64,000 nt of DNA from Sinotaia quadrata (Eukaryota > Mollusca > Gastropoda > Architaenioglossa > Viviparidae), in assembly GCA_028829895.1 (NCBI GenBank), contig CM054181.1:104084360-104148359 (forward strand), in the 5' to 3' direction. A program made the translations under genes and the position numbers. This document shows positions 11,265 through 23,260 of the stretch, one piece after another (the first letter of the stretch is position 1; each line of letters opens with the position of its first letter). Under the pieces are notes generated by a model that was given only the letters and a program-made list of their open reading frames with translations, was not told the DNA's origin and searched no databases.

Positions 11265-11447
11265 CACTACCCTTTCACTTTTACGAGCACCACTCCCCAA
11301 TCTCCTCTTTCTCCTTCACCGACTCAAACCACCCTGCACTCTTACACTACACCCCAACCAACATCTTGCTTGTCACTCAAGTCTAATCTGCGCGTGAGCA
11401 TTAGAAGATTATAGGAGCATCTTCAAAGGATGTCAACGTCCTCTGCA

Positions 11448-11462
11448 TGCGTGCGTGCGTGT

Positions 11463-11535
<73 letters not shown>
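11448..11535. repeat. (GCGT)n and (GT)n microsatellite
   Basis: Three GCGT-type units, a short gap, then about 35 GT units. It lies about 200 bases from, and in inverted orientation to, the CA tract at 11189. Confidence 0.95.
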
Positions 11536-11536
<1 letters not shown>

Positions 11537-12585
11537 TGTTGTTATGGTCTTTTTCCCCTGATTTTCCCTCATCACTCTGTTTCTTTAAAGTCTCCTGGAC
11601 TATGCAACACGTTATCTGTCTGGCCATGAATTACTGGCAATCACGGGCAACGAACAGCATGAAGCCCAGCTCACCGCCCACCACCCACATACTCCCCCCC
11701 CCCTTCTCTCTCTCTCTGCTGGTTTATTGTTGCTGTCGTTCATAAATACTACAAATGTACATTGCTGTTTTCTCAGTTTTATAATATTATGCTTGCCTGT
11801 GTCATTATTGTATATAAATATATGTCAAATGATATGCAGCGTACATTCAGTCAGTGTTTCGTCTTCCAGATAGTCGTGCGAAGACAAAATTGTCCAACAC
11901 CTTCATTTACTCCCATCTATGGCATTATATCTCTTCCTTCCAGAACATAAATCTCTTCGTGTATGTTGCGCCCACCTGCGAAATCATGAATAACTGGAAG
12001 CAGACATGATACACTAATCCTACAAGTAAAGAATGTAAGTTCAAGAAGGCAATCAAAAGAATAGATAACATTATTAAATATTTATATTCGTCTTGTTTTT
12101 CCTTTCTTTTCAGCTTCTGTAAATTAATGCTAGCTTTCTTTTGGTCTTTTGATGTAGGAAACCTGTCGTTTATTTGTTCCTATAATGGTAACATGAAAGC
12201 GACCTATTTGATTGTCGTGGACGTACATTCAACTCTATTTTTTATTTTTGTCTTACTTATTTGTGGTAGACATTACTATTTACCGAACGTCACTTTGCTC
12301 TGTTCAGTGAAGAATTGGTCAAAGGTTACTTCCGGTGTACACAGCTCGTGGAAAGTATATTTCTTTATTTTCCTACTGAAACCATAAACATAAAAATATT
12401 GATATTGCTTTGTATAAAAACAAATTTTACAATGCCTTTCTTGTAAACTTTAATTTTTAAAATTAAAATGATGTTAATCAAATTGCCTTCCGACACTCAC
12501 AATAGACAGTATAGTCAATTGCGATTAAGGGTCTATTTTATTCTTTCATATTGCGCGCTTTGCTCATAAATAATACAGAATACTT
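11536..12585. other. Non-coding spacer
   Basis: Unique AT-rich sequence with a short poly-C (11694-11702). No gene seen. Confidence 0.5.
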
Positions 12586-12701
12586 TAGTCCGTGTGTACT
12601 GCGTTCCTTTTGAGAACACATGTAGAGATGTGTATAATCTATATAGTCCGTGTGTAATGCGTCCCTTTTGAGAATACATGTAGAGATGTATGTAATCTCA
12701 G
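12586..12701. repeat. 58-bp tandem duplication
   Basis: TAGTCCGTGTGTACTGCG at 12586 recurs at 12644. Both copies contain TTTTGAGAACACATGTAGAG or a one-base variant. Confidence 0.9.
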
Positions 12702-13304
12702 ATCTGCTGAACTAGTCATAATTTACTTTCGATAAAATGTCTGTATTTTGTATACACACTTCTTTTGCCAGTATAAATCAGATTTAGATATTTTAAAGAC
12801 TGATTACCTTTCGATGTTTTCTTGCCCATTAACAATCATCTGACTCCGACAGTCAAGCACTTTTTCTGTTTCTTAACTTCGACTGTCTTGACTGTGCTAT
12901 ACATAGCTTTAGCCCCTTCTGAGTTTGTGATTGGAAAATTAATGCTCTTTTGTGTATATTATTTACGGGGCAAACCATGCGATTTATTTCTGTGCATTTT
13001 GTTTCGCATCAGAATAAGTGGTAATATTTGTATTTATTTGTTTTTGGTGGGGGGACAAAAGATGTTCACTTATCAAGGTTCAGCATATTGTTTTCATCAG
13101 CAGGCTAACAATTTAATCCATGTTCTAGCTTAATGTAGACAGATATCAATGCCACGGTGCCTTTATTCTGCTACGCCTCCTACTTCGCCAATCGTGTCAC
13201 ACTGCATTCTCTTACATGCCGCTGCATCGCCTGCCCATTGTTTCAGTGTTATTAAAGCACGTGTCTTCCCCACCCCCATTCACCCACCGAGCCATCACCA
13301 ACCC
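12702..13304. other. Non-coding spacer
   Basis: Unique sequence. A frame at 12822-13133 is open for 103 codons but has no recognisable domain. Confidence 0.5.
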
Positions 13305-13305
13305 T

Positions 13306-13360
<55 letters not shown>

Positions 13361-13363
13361 TCT
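13305..13363. repeat. (CT)n microsatellite
   Basis: About 25 CT units after a C-rich lead. Confidence 0.95.
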
Positions 13364-13970
13364 ACCCAGTGTGTTCCCTGTGACACGGTGCCATGGCATA
13401 ATTTCGCGGAGAGGTGACTCACTGCTTCATCGGCTTCTGGGTTAATCGTCCGCCGAGTGTTTTTTCTCTGATTGATTATGCGGACACCACCACGACCAAC
13501 GTCATTAGTTTGTGTTGTCTTTCTTTTCCTTGATGTTGACTGGGTATCAGTGACAGTCACAGTACTGGGAGGGTATATATTGAGGAGGGGTGGGGGGTAC
13601 GGTGGCATTTATCAACATTTTTGGAGGAAGGAAAGACAAGAGTCCGATGGACGTTGAAGATGAAAGAAAGGGAATATGAACATGAGGGGTGGGGGTCGGA
13701 TAGCAAGCTTTCTTGTGTCGGTATGCCGGCTAGCTGTTCTCGATGTTTGGTTGTTGACTGGGTGCTAGAATTGTGACTGGGTGGAAAAGTGGGTGATTAA
13801 ATGTTGACTTGGTGGACTGACGTGGATACTGGCTAGTCATTTGCAAAGGTTTTAATAGGATTTGTGTGTGTATGTGTAAGGGTGGGTGGGGGTACATTTT
13901 TAAGATGTCTAGGTCATGAGAACAACAGTCAAAGTGATTAGTGCACAGTGATCGGAGTTCCGTTGTTAAG
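13364..13970. other. Non-coding spacer
   Basis: Unique sequence with G-rich patches (13570-13600, 13680-13700). No gene supported. Confidence 0.5.
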
Positions 13971-14530
13971 ACAGTGTGGTATAATGTCGACCGAAAGATC
14001 TTACAGCACTGTGTGGTATAATGTTGACCGAAAGATCTTACAACACTTTGTGGTATAATGTCGACCAAAAGATCTTACAGCACTGTGTGGTTGGGTTGAC
14101 CTAAAGATCTTACAGCAGCGAGTGTTGACAATGTTGACCGAATGATCTTACAACACTGTGTGGTTGGTTGACCTAAAGATCTTACAGCAGCGAGTGTTGA
14201 CAATGTTGACCGAATGATCTTACAACACTGTGTGGTTGGTTGACCTAAAGATCTTACAGCAGCGAGTGCTGACAATGTTGACCGAATGATCTTACAACAC
14301 TGTGTGGTTGGTTGACCTAAAGATCTTACAGCAGCGAGTGCTGACAATGTTGACCGAATGATCTTACAACACTGTGTGGTTGATCTTACAACACTGTGTG
14401 GGTGGTTGACCTAAACATCTTACAGCAGCGAGTGTTGACAATTTTGACCTAAAGATTTTATGTGAAATTGTCAAGGTTAATCTAAAGATCTTACAATAGC
14501 GTTTGTTGTCAAGGTTGGCCTAAAGACAAC
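13971..14530. repeat. 37-bp satellite passing into a 72-bp dimer repeat
   Basis: Three 37-base monomers (13974, 14011, 14048) share GTGTGGTATAATG and AAAGATCTTACA. From 14105 the array runs as a 72-base dimer (14105, 14177, 14249, 14321). One half is TTACAGCAGCGAGTG, the other TTACAACACTGTGTGG. The dimers differ by only one or two bases, then decay after 14370. AGATCT marks most units. Confidence 0.94.
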
Positions 14531-14569
14531 TTATTCTGGTTGTAAGATTGATATAGAGTCCAATTTTTT

Positions 14570-15010
14570 AACCATGTGTGGTTGTATGACTATTCTAAAG
14601 TCCTGTCTTTAGCAGTGATGGATTATATGACTAAATTCCTATTTTTGCACTGGATTGTATAACTAAAGTCCTGTCTTTAACAGCGCTGGATTGTATGACT
14701 AAAGTCCTGTCTTTAACAGCACTGGATAGGTAAAGTCCTATCTTTAACAGTGCTGGATAGGTAAAGTCCTATCTTTAACAGCTCTGGATTGTATGAACTA
14801 CTCTAAAGTCGTCTTTAGCAGCGCTTGGTTGTATAGCAACCTCAGTTAAGTCTTATATTTAACAGAGAACTATTTTTTTAAAACTATCTTTAAAGCTCAT
14901 GGATGTAATGCTAATATAATGACCATCTTTAAAAGCAGCTGGTTGGAGATTGATCTAGAGACCAATCTTTTAACAGTGTGTGGTTCTATGGTTGACTTGC
15001 ATTCAGATTT
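14570..15010. repeat. Decayed extension of the 37-bp satellite
   Basis: Loose units of about 40 bases: GACTAAAGTCCTGTCTTTAA followed by CAGCACTGGATTGTAT. The order (GAC, TAAAG, TCTT, ACAG) parallels the adjacent 37-base unit, so I read it as the older end of the same array. Divergence grows toward 15010. Confidence 0.75.
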
Positions 15011-15873
15011 TAGAACAGTTTATTGTAAATAGGATGACGTAAAATCTAATATTTAGGTCGCGTTCATCTGACCTTATAGGTACTGGAGTACTAAATGCGG
15101 TGACGTTGGAACACTTTCGTTAATGAGTTGACCGATACTCGACTCGGGGCGGATTAATCGGTACAGTGCCATTGTGGATTGTCCAGTACTGAATTCACTT
15201 ATAAAGAAAATCTGTATGGGTTAACCGGTTCTGGGGTGATGAATATTTGGTTTATTAGCAAGAGGACTGGTAAAAATAAAAGACCGCTGGGTTCTGATAT
15301 CATGTACAATATAACAAAACCACATACACACACACACAAACAAGCACACATAAATACACACGCAAGCACGTATACATACGCACACGCACAAATAGGAAAA
15401 ATTAACAGCAGAGTAAGCTTTAAATTTTATGATAAACAAAAATAAAGTTGGGGAGAAAAAAATGTCGCCACTTTCAATTCAATCTGTAAAGGCAATACAT
15501 CAGGAAGTTTAGAAACAACGCATACAGTAGTGAGTAAATACAGAGATAACAATTTTTATTTTCGGCTGTGAGTATCTTATCTCTCTCACACACTCGTTTG
15601 CTTGTCTCCCTTTCAGGCGCATTCTCTGGATATTTATCCATTCTCTTCCGTGTCAAGCTTAGAGCCTGCTTCGACTGAGATGATAAATCATTGGTTCCGT
15701 GTGCAATAGGTTAATGTAAAATAAATTTTCTATTAGAGAAAATGCGACATTTGAAATGCAAGTATTATTTTCTTTATGAAAATCAGCTTTGTTTAGCACA
15801 TTCCTTTTTTAAATTTTCTTGTTATAAAACGTCAGCGCATAGAACCCAACATTCTGGGTTTAGTTTCTATTTT

Positions 15874-15878
<5 letters not shown>
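15011..15878. other. Non-coding spacer
   Basis: Unique sequence with a short CA-rich patch (15325-15390). No gene supported. Confidence 0.5.

Positions 15879-15906
<28 letters not shown>
15879..15906. repeat. Poly-T tract
   Basis: About 28 consecutive T. No recognisable retroelement body adjoins it. Confidence 0.9.
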
Positions 15907-15910
<4 letters not shown>

Positions 15911-17200
15911 CAGTGCTGAGGATCGACAACCGGTTGGCGTCATTTTAGACGGGATGTTTATTAAGGGGGGATAAGGCTTGTGTAGTTTACAAGAGTGGCC
16001 GTACTTCGTTTACAAAAGTTCAGCTTCTGTGTGATGCAATATGTCTTGGTTGTCGCTGTCATAATATGAATATATGCTATATGAAATTTCTATAATCTTT
16101 GCTCTTCATTGTTGAATGAATACTGTGCCTGTCAGCCTTCTTAACTGCATGTACTATAAAGAAACCTTTGTAAAGAAAAAGCCATTTGGGTTATTGTTTA
16201 TAAACTTTAAAACTGTAAATATTTTTCTTTTTATTATTGTTTAAACAAACATATTCGATCGATTACTGTGTTCTTTCTTGTATTTTTTCTTCCCCAAAGT
16301 CTCCTTTTCCTTCATCGTTCCTTCCTTTTTATTCTTCTTTCTTTCCGTTTTTTTCTCTTTACTTTAATCGAAAGCTGGTGGCTGTGACTGGTCTCTGAAC
16401 GACTTAATGACGCAATAAATTGAAATCATCAATGACGTAATAAGGAGTTTCATTGTTCCTGTCACAAAAGATGTCTTCTAATGAAGCAGGGTTCTGTGTT
16501 TGAAGGTTCGCTGTCATCATTATCGCTAATTTCATGACGATCGTCTGGAAGTCATTATTCTTAACATACCTGCAAATTTGTTTGTTTTGGGGTTCTTTTT
16601 GTTTGTTATATGTGTACCGTGCATGTTTACGTGCGTCTTACGTCAGAGCAAATCAAGGCTGACTGGTCAGAAAAGATGATAATGAACTAGCGACTGAATC
16701 ACGTGTAAATAATTTTCATAGGATTGGCTCTCGGCATTATGGTCGATGTAGTCAGTGAACTTTGATCCCCGTGAAAGCCAGCACCGCAAAAGACGAAAGG
16801 ATGCCTAAGGGTTCTGCAAAAATTTAAACTAATATTGACAGCCAGTGCCACGCAGAATCAGTGAAGTTTGGGACCATTTTCGTAAGTGGGTGCGCGAAAC
16901 ACGTGAGCGGTCGACTAGCGAGGAGAGTTGGTTTTCTGTGTCGTTGCCATCGGCATTTACTCTATGGTAACGCTGAAGTTCTTGCTCTAGTTGTTTCACT
17001 TGAAGAAAAAAAAATGTGTTATTTAACTGAGTTCAGTTAAAATAAATTAAATTAAAATAAAATATTGAACTACACATCTAAACGAAAATATGAAACCTGC
17101 TTAAAGAGTATTTTTAGGAACCGCCAACTTAAAGACTCTAAGCAGCATATAATAATAAATTTCACCACACGCAGAAGTAAAATTTACTTGTATGTGTTTG
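15907..17200. other. Non-coding spacer with polypyrimidine tract
   Basis: Unique sequence. Bases 16270-16370 on the + strand are mostly C or T. No gene supported. Confidence 0.5.
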
Positions 17201-17204
17201 TGTG

Positions 17205-17232
17205 TGTGAGAGTGAGAGAGAGAGAGAGAGTC
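17205..17232. repeat. (GA)n microsatellite
   Basis: About ten GA units with minor interruptions, after a short GT run. Confidence 0.85.
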
Positions 17233-17440
17233 AGAGATCGTGTGTGTTGATAAACAATAAGCATGAATAGTGTTCCAGAGGCTTAACTTGTAAAATGAGC
17301 TTGCTATTGAATGTCTATAAATCCATCCATGCGTTACATTATAGTACACTTTTGTTTATATGCTCATAAAGGTACATACACATTAACCACACAGAAGTCA
17401 CAGTCTACGAGTTACCAAGATGAATATAAATCGCACTATT

Positions 17441-17544
17441 GTGTGTGTGTGTGTGTGTGCGCGCGCGCGCGCGTGTGCATGTGCGTGCTTGTATGTATGT
17501 ATATATGTGTGTGTGTGTGTGTGTGCGTGCGTGCGCGCGCGCGC
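17441..17544. repeat. Alternating GT/GC tract, strong Z-DNA candidate
   Basis: (GT)n, (GC)n, (GT)n and (GC)n blocks form 104 bases of strict purine-pyrimidine alternation, broken only by one CTT. Two GCGCGCGC cores lie at about 17459-17472 and 17533-17544. Confidence 0.93.
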
Positions 17545-17790
17545 AAAATAATCCTTTAACATAAAAGTAATCCTTGACGGCTGCATCCGCTACCCTTTTT
17601 TTTACTTGACTGACACGCAGTTCGCAATAATTATGAACCACCAAGATCATCACGAAGCACGGTGAATCACATTGATGTTAGTGGACTGTGCGTGCGTGAA
17701 CGTGTGTTTAGACAAAACGTAAAACACGTTGCCAGGACTGTTACGCTTTATTTTGATAGTACCCTCGTTGATACCACTTCAGACCTATCG

Positions 17791-17890
17791 TGTAGAGTGT
17801 AGAGTGTAGACTATAGTGTAGACTGTAGAGTGTAGACTAGAGTATAGACTGTAGAGTGTAGACTATAGTGTAGAGTCTGTAGACTGTAGT
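17791..17890. repeat. Short TGTAGA-based repeat
   Basis: Permutations of TGTAGAG, TGTAGAC and TATAG make a complex short-period array of about 100 bases. Confidence 0.85.
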
Positions 17891-18059
17891 GAGGAGGAAA
17901 AAGTCCGCAAGATTTTAGCTTCACTTTCCTTACTGAATATCAAAGTCGGCTTACTTTTCTTATGCAAAAATAAACGTTTATTATGCACAGGAACGCGAAG
18001 CATTATACTACTCCAGTCCAAAGGACAACTGTTAAGTACATCTGTCGTCAGCACACATC
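17891..18059. other. Non-coding spacer
   Basis: Unique sequence; nothing recognised. Confidence 0.5.
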
Positions 18060-18200
18060 AACATTTCTTTATGAGGCACGAAGACCGACTATGAGACTAT
18101 GTAAAAATAAATAATGCGTGCCAATTTACTGATGGACAATTGCAAGGATTTGAACTCAAACAGTCGAGAAATTACGTGTACTGACGTCGTCACCAGTCAT
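18060..18200 (-). mobile_element. Possible decayed tRNA-derived SINE
   Basis: On the minus strand TGGTGACGACGTCAG (18195-18181) resembles an A box. GAGTTCAAATCC (18157-18146) is a good B-box match, at a spacing close to that in the SINE at 25690-25845. The A box is poor and the ends are undefined, so this could be chance. Confidence 0.35.
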
Positions 18201-19871
18201 TTCCCTTCGGCATTAGTGTTCCTAAACCAGTATTATCGGTTTAGTGTTAAGTGTTAAGCCCTTCAAATACAATGGAAAATGCCAACTGCTCTGATCTGTG
18301 GAATATATTGTACAGAAACAGACTCTTCCTTCACTCAAGGTGTCTCTTTAGTCCGTGGTAAAATTAGATATCTAAATTAAAACACTTCCTAACCAAAATT
18401 AATTTCGCAACTAAACGACAATGACTCACTCGTACCGAAATTTTGTGACAAACTTGTGCGAGAATTTTTGCGTAGTGCAACATTTTACTGGTCTCGTGAC
18501 AAACTTGTTGGTCTGATCTGTGATTAATAAAATATAAATTAGAGCCTCCTGACCAGTTCACAGGATTAAGGATCTCCTAAGATTAAGAAAAAAGTTCAAT
18601 GTTTGGTAAATGCTTTGCTTATTCTTTTGAATTAAAATGTACAGCCTGCAAAGAATCAGTCAGCTTACTTCCGTCACCCGAAAAAGTCTACGGCACAGAT
18701 GTAGGCCTACTGATACGAGTTTGTCACCGCTAAAAAAATAATCACTTTGAACTCCTTAAGCGTCTTAGGGAAAAAAAAATACAAATTCCAGAGAGCTCCA
18801 GGATATGATAATAATTACCAGTTAAAGCCTCCGGCTAAGAGCTTTGTATACTATTTGTAGACAACTGATCCATTTTATTATTATCCCTTATCTGTCCTTC
18901 TCCTGAAGTTTCTTCATCACATGACGGATGGTTGTCTGAAATGGTAGAACTGCTTCAGTATACACTGGCTAACGGGTCGATGCTTATGGTCAGGACACCC
19001 GTTATTTCAATAAACATTACTTTCACTTAGACAATGCAAGTAGAGAATTGTTTGTCTTAGAGAAGGGCCAAAGGTTCCTTCATGCAAGAGAAAATTCTGA
19101 GAACGCACGTGCGTGCTTGTGCGTGTCTGCCTTGTTTGTTTGCATCTCGATGTCCTGTTCATTTGATTTAACAGATATAATAAAGTCAGGTGTCTGTCGT
19201 ATGTTTTCACTATCAGTGAAACCGGTAATAGCCTTGACCCTGACTGAATTCGACCAGTGAGAGTCTCAAGCGCAAGATAAGAAAAGACACGCTTAATAAA
19301 CATACCATTTTTTTTAATCTTCCCAGAAGTAAACGATTTTATTTAAATCCCGAGATTTCCTTAATCTGCTATAAACTGCTTCACTTGTACACCCGGCTTT
19401 GCTAAGCACATTCGAGTTGTTTCCCCTCGCTGAACGTAGACTTTCTTAATTATTGTCTTTTTCACCACGGTTGCAACTTCGGTCAGGAAATCGATTGGAA
19501 TCAAACTCAAACCCGTTCACGAGATTAATTCAGAAATGGACGATAGAAAATGACATGTATTTCAATCTAGCTTTAAATCTCTTTTGTGTTTGGGTTCATC
19601 CCCCCTGGAAAGTTTTGATGTGCAATGTAAATAGGCTACAAAACGTGGCAATAATATAGGCAAGACATGGCAGTGTGTGTTTTCAAAGAGGGACAAAGAG
19701 ACAGTGCACACAGCAAAGAACTCTCGCTGGCTTTCAGCGGCCAAAGAGCTTGTGTTTAGAACTTAGTTTTTTTTTTTAATTGTTAAATCCTTTGTATACT
19801 ATGAAACTGATTCATGATTTTAGAGTACCTGATACTGAATTGCAATAGAGAATATACACTGAAATTAAAAG
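18201..19871. other. Non-coding spacer
   Basis: Unique AT-rich sequence. Open frames at 19007-19303 (-) and 19453-19659 (+) are unrecognised. Confidence 0.5.
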
Positions 19872-20398
19872 TTATTGCTATATCGTTAAGTGTTTTATGT
19901 ATTTCAATGTTATTAGGTTAAGTGTCTTATGGCTGTACGGTTGTGTTTATTGCTGTATGGTTACGTGTTTTATTGTTAGAAGGTTAAATGTTTTATTGCT
20001 ATATTGTAAAATGCTTATTGCTGTATGGTTACGTGTTTTATTGTTATAAGGTTAAGTGTTTTATTGCTATATTGTAAAATGTTTATTGCTCTATGGTTAC
20101 GTGTTTTATTGTTATAAGGTTAAGCGTTTTATTGTTATATGGTAAAATGTTTATTGCTGTATGGTTAAGTGTTTTATTACTTTATGGTTACATTTTATTG
20201 CTGTTTGGTTACGTGCTTTATTGCAGTACGGTTAAGTGTTTTTATTACTATATGGTTAAGTGATTTATTGCTACATGGTTAAGTGTTTATAGCTATATGG
20301 TTAAGTGTTTTATAGTTACATGGTTAAGGGTTTCATTGCTATATCATTAAGTGTTCTATTCCTATATGGTTAAGTGTTTTATTGTTATAAGGTTGAGT
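19872..20398. repeat. About 23-bp minisatellite, about 22 copies, trimer higher-order repeat
   Basis: Monomer GTGTTTTATTGCTATATGGT followed by TAA. From about 19945 to 20147 three 68-base blocks repeat the order TATGGTTAC, TAAGGTTAA, TATTGTAAA (the last with variants). Outside that segment variants are unordered. Confidence 0.93.
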
Positions 20399-20421
20399 GC
20401 TACTCTTGTTTTCCTTTTAAT

Positions 20422-20565
20422 GACCAGGAAAAGGCGTGTAGCGAAGGGCGATAAATCTGACGTTTTAATGACAAGTAAAGGGCGTGTAGCGAAGGGCGAT
20501 AAATCGGACGTTTTAATGACAATTAAAAGGCGTGTAGCGAAGGGCGATAAATCGGACGTTTTCAA
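20422..20565. repeat. 48-bp minisatellite, three copies
   Basis: Units begin at 20422, 20470 and 20518 and share GGCGTGTAGCGAAGGGCGAT. The 48-base period gives a lysine/arginine-rich 16-residue repeat in one + frame (20351-20629) and an open minus frame. Coding is unlikely. Confidence 0.94.
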
Positions 20566-20710
20566 TTTAAAGCATACGGGCGATAGAAGCGGGAAGATAG
20601 TGAGGTGTCAGTTGGTCAAAAATCTCTGAAGACGTCAAGATCATTATTAAAAAGTCTTTTAATGAGGCAATCGACATGAATTAGGTGATTTGAAAGCTGA
20701 TTTTGATTAC

Positions 20711-20893
20711 GACATCTCACTTCCTGTAGCTTAATTATGATATATCGTGCACTTTGGATTGTAACGACGACTTCTCACTTCCTGTAGCTTAATTATGATA
20801 TATCGTGCACTTTGGATTGTAACGATGACTTCTCACTTCCTGTAGCTTAATTATGATATATCTTGCACTTTGGATTGTAACGACGACTTCTCA
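20711..20893. repeat. 58-bp tandem repeat, three copies
   Basis: CTTCCTGTAGCTTAATTATG at about 20720, 20778 and 20836, each followed by ATATATCGTGCACTTTGG. A partial fourth start ends in a short TA run. Confidence 0.94.
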
Positions 20894-20936
20894 CCTATAT
20901 ATATATATACATACATTTCAGTACCATCCTGCAACT

Positions 20937-21090
20937 GATGAGTCAGCATTGTGAAACTGATGAGACAGTAGTGTGAAACTGATGAGACAACAGTGTGAAA
21001 CTGATGAGACAGTAGTGTGAAACTGATGAGACAACAGTGTGAAACTGATGAGACAGTAGTGTGAAACTGATGAGACAACAGTGTGAAAAG
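20937..21090. repeat. 22-bp minisatellite, seven copies, alternating dimer
   Basis: Unit GATGAGACAGTAGTGTGAAA plus CT alternates strictly with a GATGAGACAACAGTGTG version from copy 2 onward, giving a 44-base dimer. The first copy (TGAGTCAGCATT) is diverged. Confidence 0.95.
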
Positions 21091-21899
21091 ATTAAGAAAG
21101 CGAATGGCTTCAATAGCAAAATCACACGAAAACGTCGAGGAAATGGGGATGGACAGAGTTGTTTTTCCTTTATCTCGCTTTCGTCTACTGGCAGAACAAT
21201 ATTAAAGCAGCGACATAAATTTTCGATACTAATGCTGAAGGGTTAATAACACGACGCTGTAATATGTCATGGTCTTTTGTGGATAATGCTGAAAAAAATG
21301 TCAGAGTGATAGACTGTACTATCATTAGCAGGAAACTCGAAGAGGTTGAAACATCTCTTGGAAGTGCTCGATACTTTCATGCTGCAAAATTAATGCCGCT
21401 TTTTTTGCGGTCTGAAGGTTTAGCTTCTAATGATACAGACATTGTATAGATTTTTCTTCTTTTATTCTTTATCCAAAACGTTTGGCCAGATTTTAAAACA
21501 ATGCAGCATTTTAATATTTTTTTGTTGCTGGGGCTGATGGATCAGAGTTTGTATTTGCTAATAATACTTTTCTCCCTGTATAAATTTGCTTTATTCTATA
21601 TTTCCTATTATTATTAATGTTATTATTATAACTAGTAGTAATATTAGAAGCAGTAGCAGTAATAACAGTAGTAGTAGTAATAGTAGTACATTAGTAACTA
21701 TCAGCCCCACTACTCATTTTATCCAGAAGGTAGATTAAAAGCACGGTCTGACTTGATAGGTCTAGAATTCCACAAATATTAACCTAACAAAGAGGGGTGG
21801 GATCTCGGATGGTTAGATGGATAGAAAAGTAACATTATTACTTGTGGTGGACGTGGTAAAAGAATTCATTCTCAAAGCTCACATTATGTTACGTTGTAC
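21091..21899. other. Non-coding spacer with GTA/TTA-rich patch
   Basis: Unique sequence. TTATTA and GTAGTA repeats at 21607-21690. Open frames at 21061-21246 and 21264-21449 are unrecognised. Confidence 0.5.
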
Positions 21900-22255
21900 T
21901 TGCACGTTCATGTTTCTTTTTCGTCCTCCCCAATCCTTGTCATTCCTTGCCCTCGCCCTCCTACCTTTCCTGCCCTCAAACCTTCCTTGCCCTCCTCATT
22001 TATTTTTGCCCTTTCTATTTCATTGTCGTCCCTCATTCCTTATCCTTTAACCATCCTTGCCCTCCACATTCCTTGCCCTCGCCCCCTTACCTTTCTTGCC
22101 CTCTAACCTTCCTTGCCCTCCACATTTCTTGTCTTATCTATTCCTTACCATCCACCTTTCCTTGAGCTACTCATTCTTTGCCTTCCAACTTTATTGACCT
22201 CCTACCTTCCTTGTCCTCCCCTTTCCTGTCCTCTCCGCCCGTTGTTGTAATCCTC
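21900..22255. repeat. Pyrimidine-rich degenerate repeat
   Basis: Loose reiterations of CCTTGCCCTC, ACCTTTCCT and CCACATTCC, almost free of purines on the + strand for about 350 bases. It looks like a worn minisatellite of about 22-30 bases. Confidence 0.75.
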
Positions 22256-23260
22256 TCCAGCTGGTGTTTGCATTTCATGTCTTGTGTCGTCTTAAAAACC
22301 TCTTTTCTTCTGATGTTAGAACCTCTACATCAAAGCCTCCAGGCTACAGAGAAGTCGTGACGGTACTTCGGGGATCCCCACTTTCATGCCACCATCTTCT
22401 GTTTATCACTAATTATATAATTATCGTCGTGGAAGGCAACTCACGCTCATTTACAAATCGCCCTCACTCGCTCGATTACTTATTTATCCGCAATGCTCAT
22501 TTTTCTGGGTGCATACCTACAGATTCGCAGATCTTCCATATCCAACTGGTTAGTTATTGCCAAAAGTGTTTTTTTCCCCCTGGATGAAAACTAACACACA
22601 CTGCGTTCTCTGATATACCACTAAAGATGACAGTGAATAAGCAATGGCATTTGGTTTGTGTAGGTTAGTGTTTTTACTCGCGTTTGAGTGCTGACTTTGG
22701 GATGAATACTCGCATCATAAAGTCCAATATTCCGATTAAGCAGTTGCACTATTTCTTCTTTTAAAACATATCAAGGTCTTCGTTAACTTCCATTAGTTTC
22801 TTTAGTTTACTGTTTTGCTTTTAATTTTGATATACCACTCTTCCATTACTTTCCACTAATTTTTCCTTCTAAGCGCTAGAAGCAGAAAAACAGTTTGCGG
22901 TGTATACACAACTCTACTTCAGAAGTATGAATATAAAGTTCTCTGTATACAACAATCATCGCATGCTTACTTTCACTTAATGGTCGGTATTTCCGAGGTT
23001 TTCAGTGAATGGGAAGATGAGGGGTTTAAGTAATTCGAAATTTAATCGAAAAAAGAAACAATCAATCTGGAAGAAAATCAGAAAGAAGGAGGTGGTGGTC
23101 GTTGTGGTAGTACTGGTCATTGTCTCGTTTGAACCACTTGATACTACTGTATTATGTGTATACGTCAAAAGATAATGTTATCTTTCGATCGTACTCGCAA
23201 GAAATTATCAGGAATAAGTTGCGAAGTATCTGCATAATACCAAAGTGAACATTTGCGTTA
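22256..23260. other. Non-coding spacer
   Basis: Unique sequence. A frame at 22264-22587 is open for 107 codons with no recognised domain. Confidence 0.5.

Noticed and set aside
15879..15906. Poly-T as the tail of a minus-strand retrogene
   Set aside because: No coding similarity, hallmark boxes or target duplication in the adjoining sequence.
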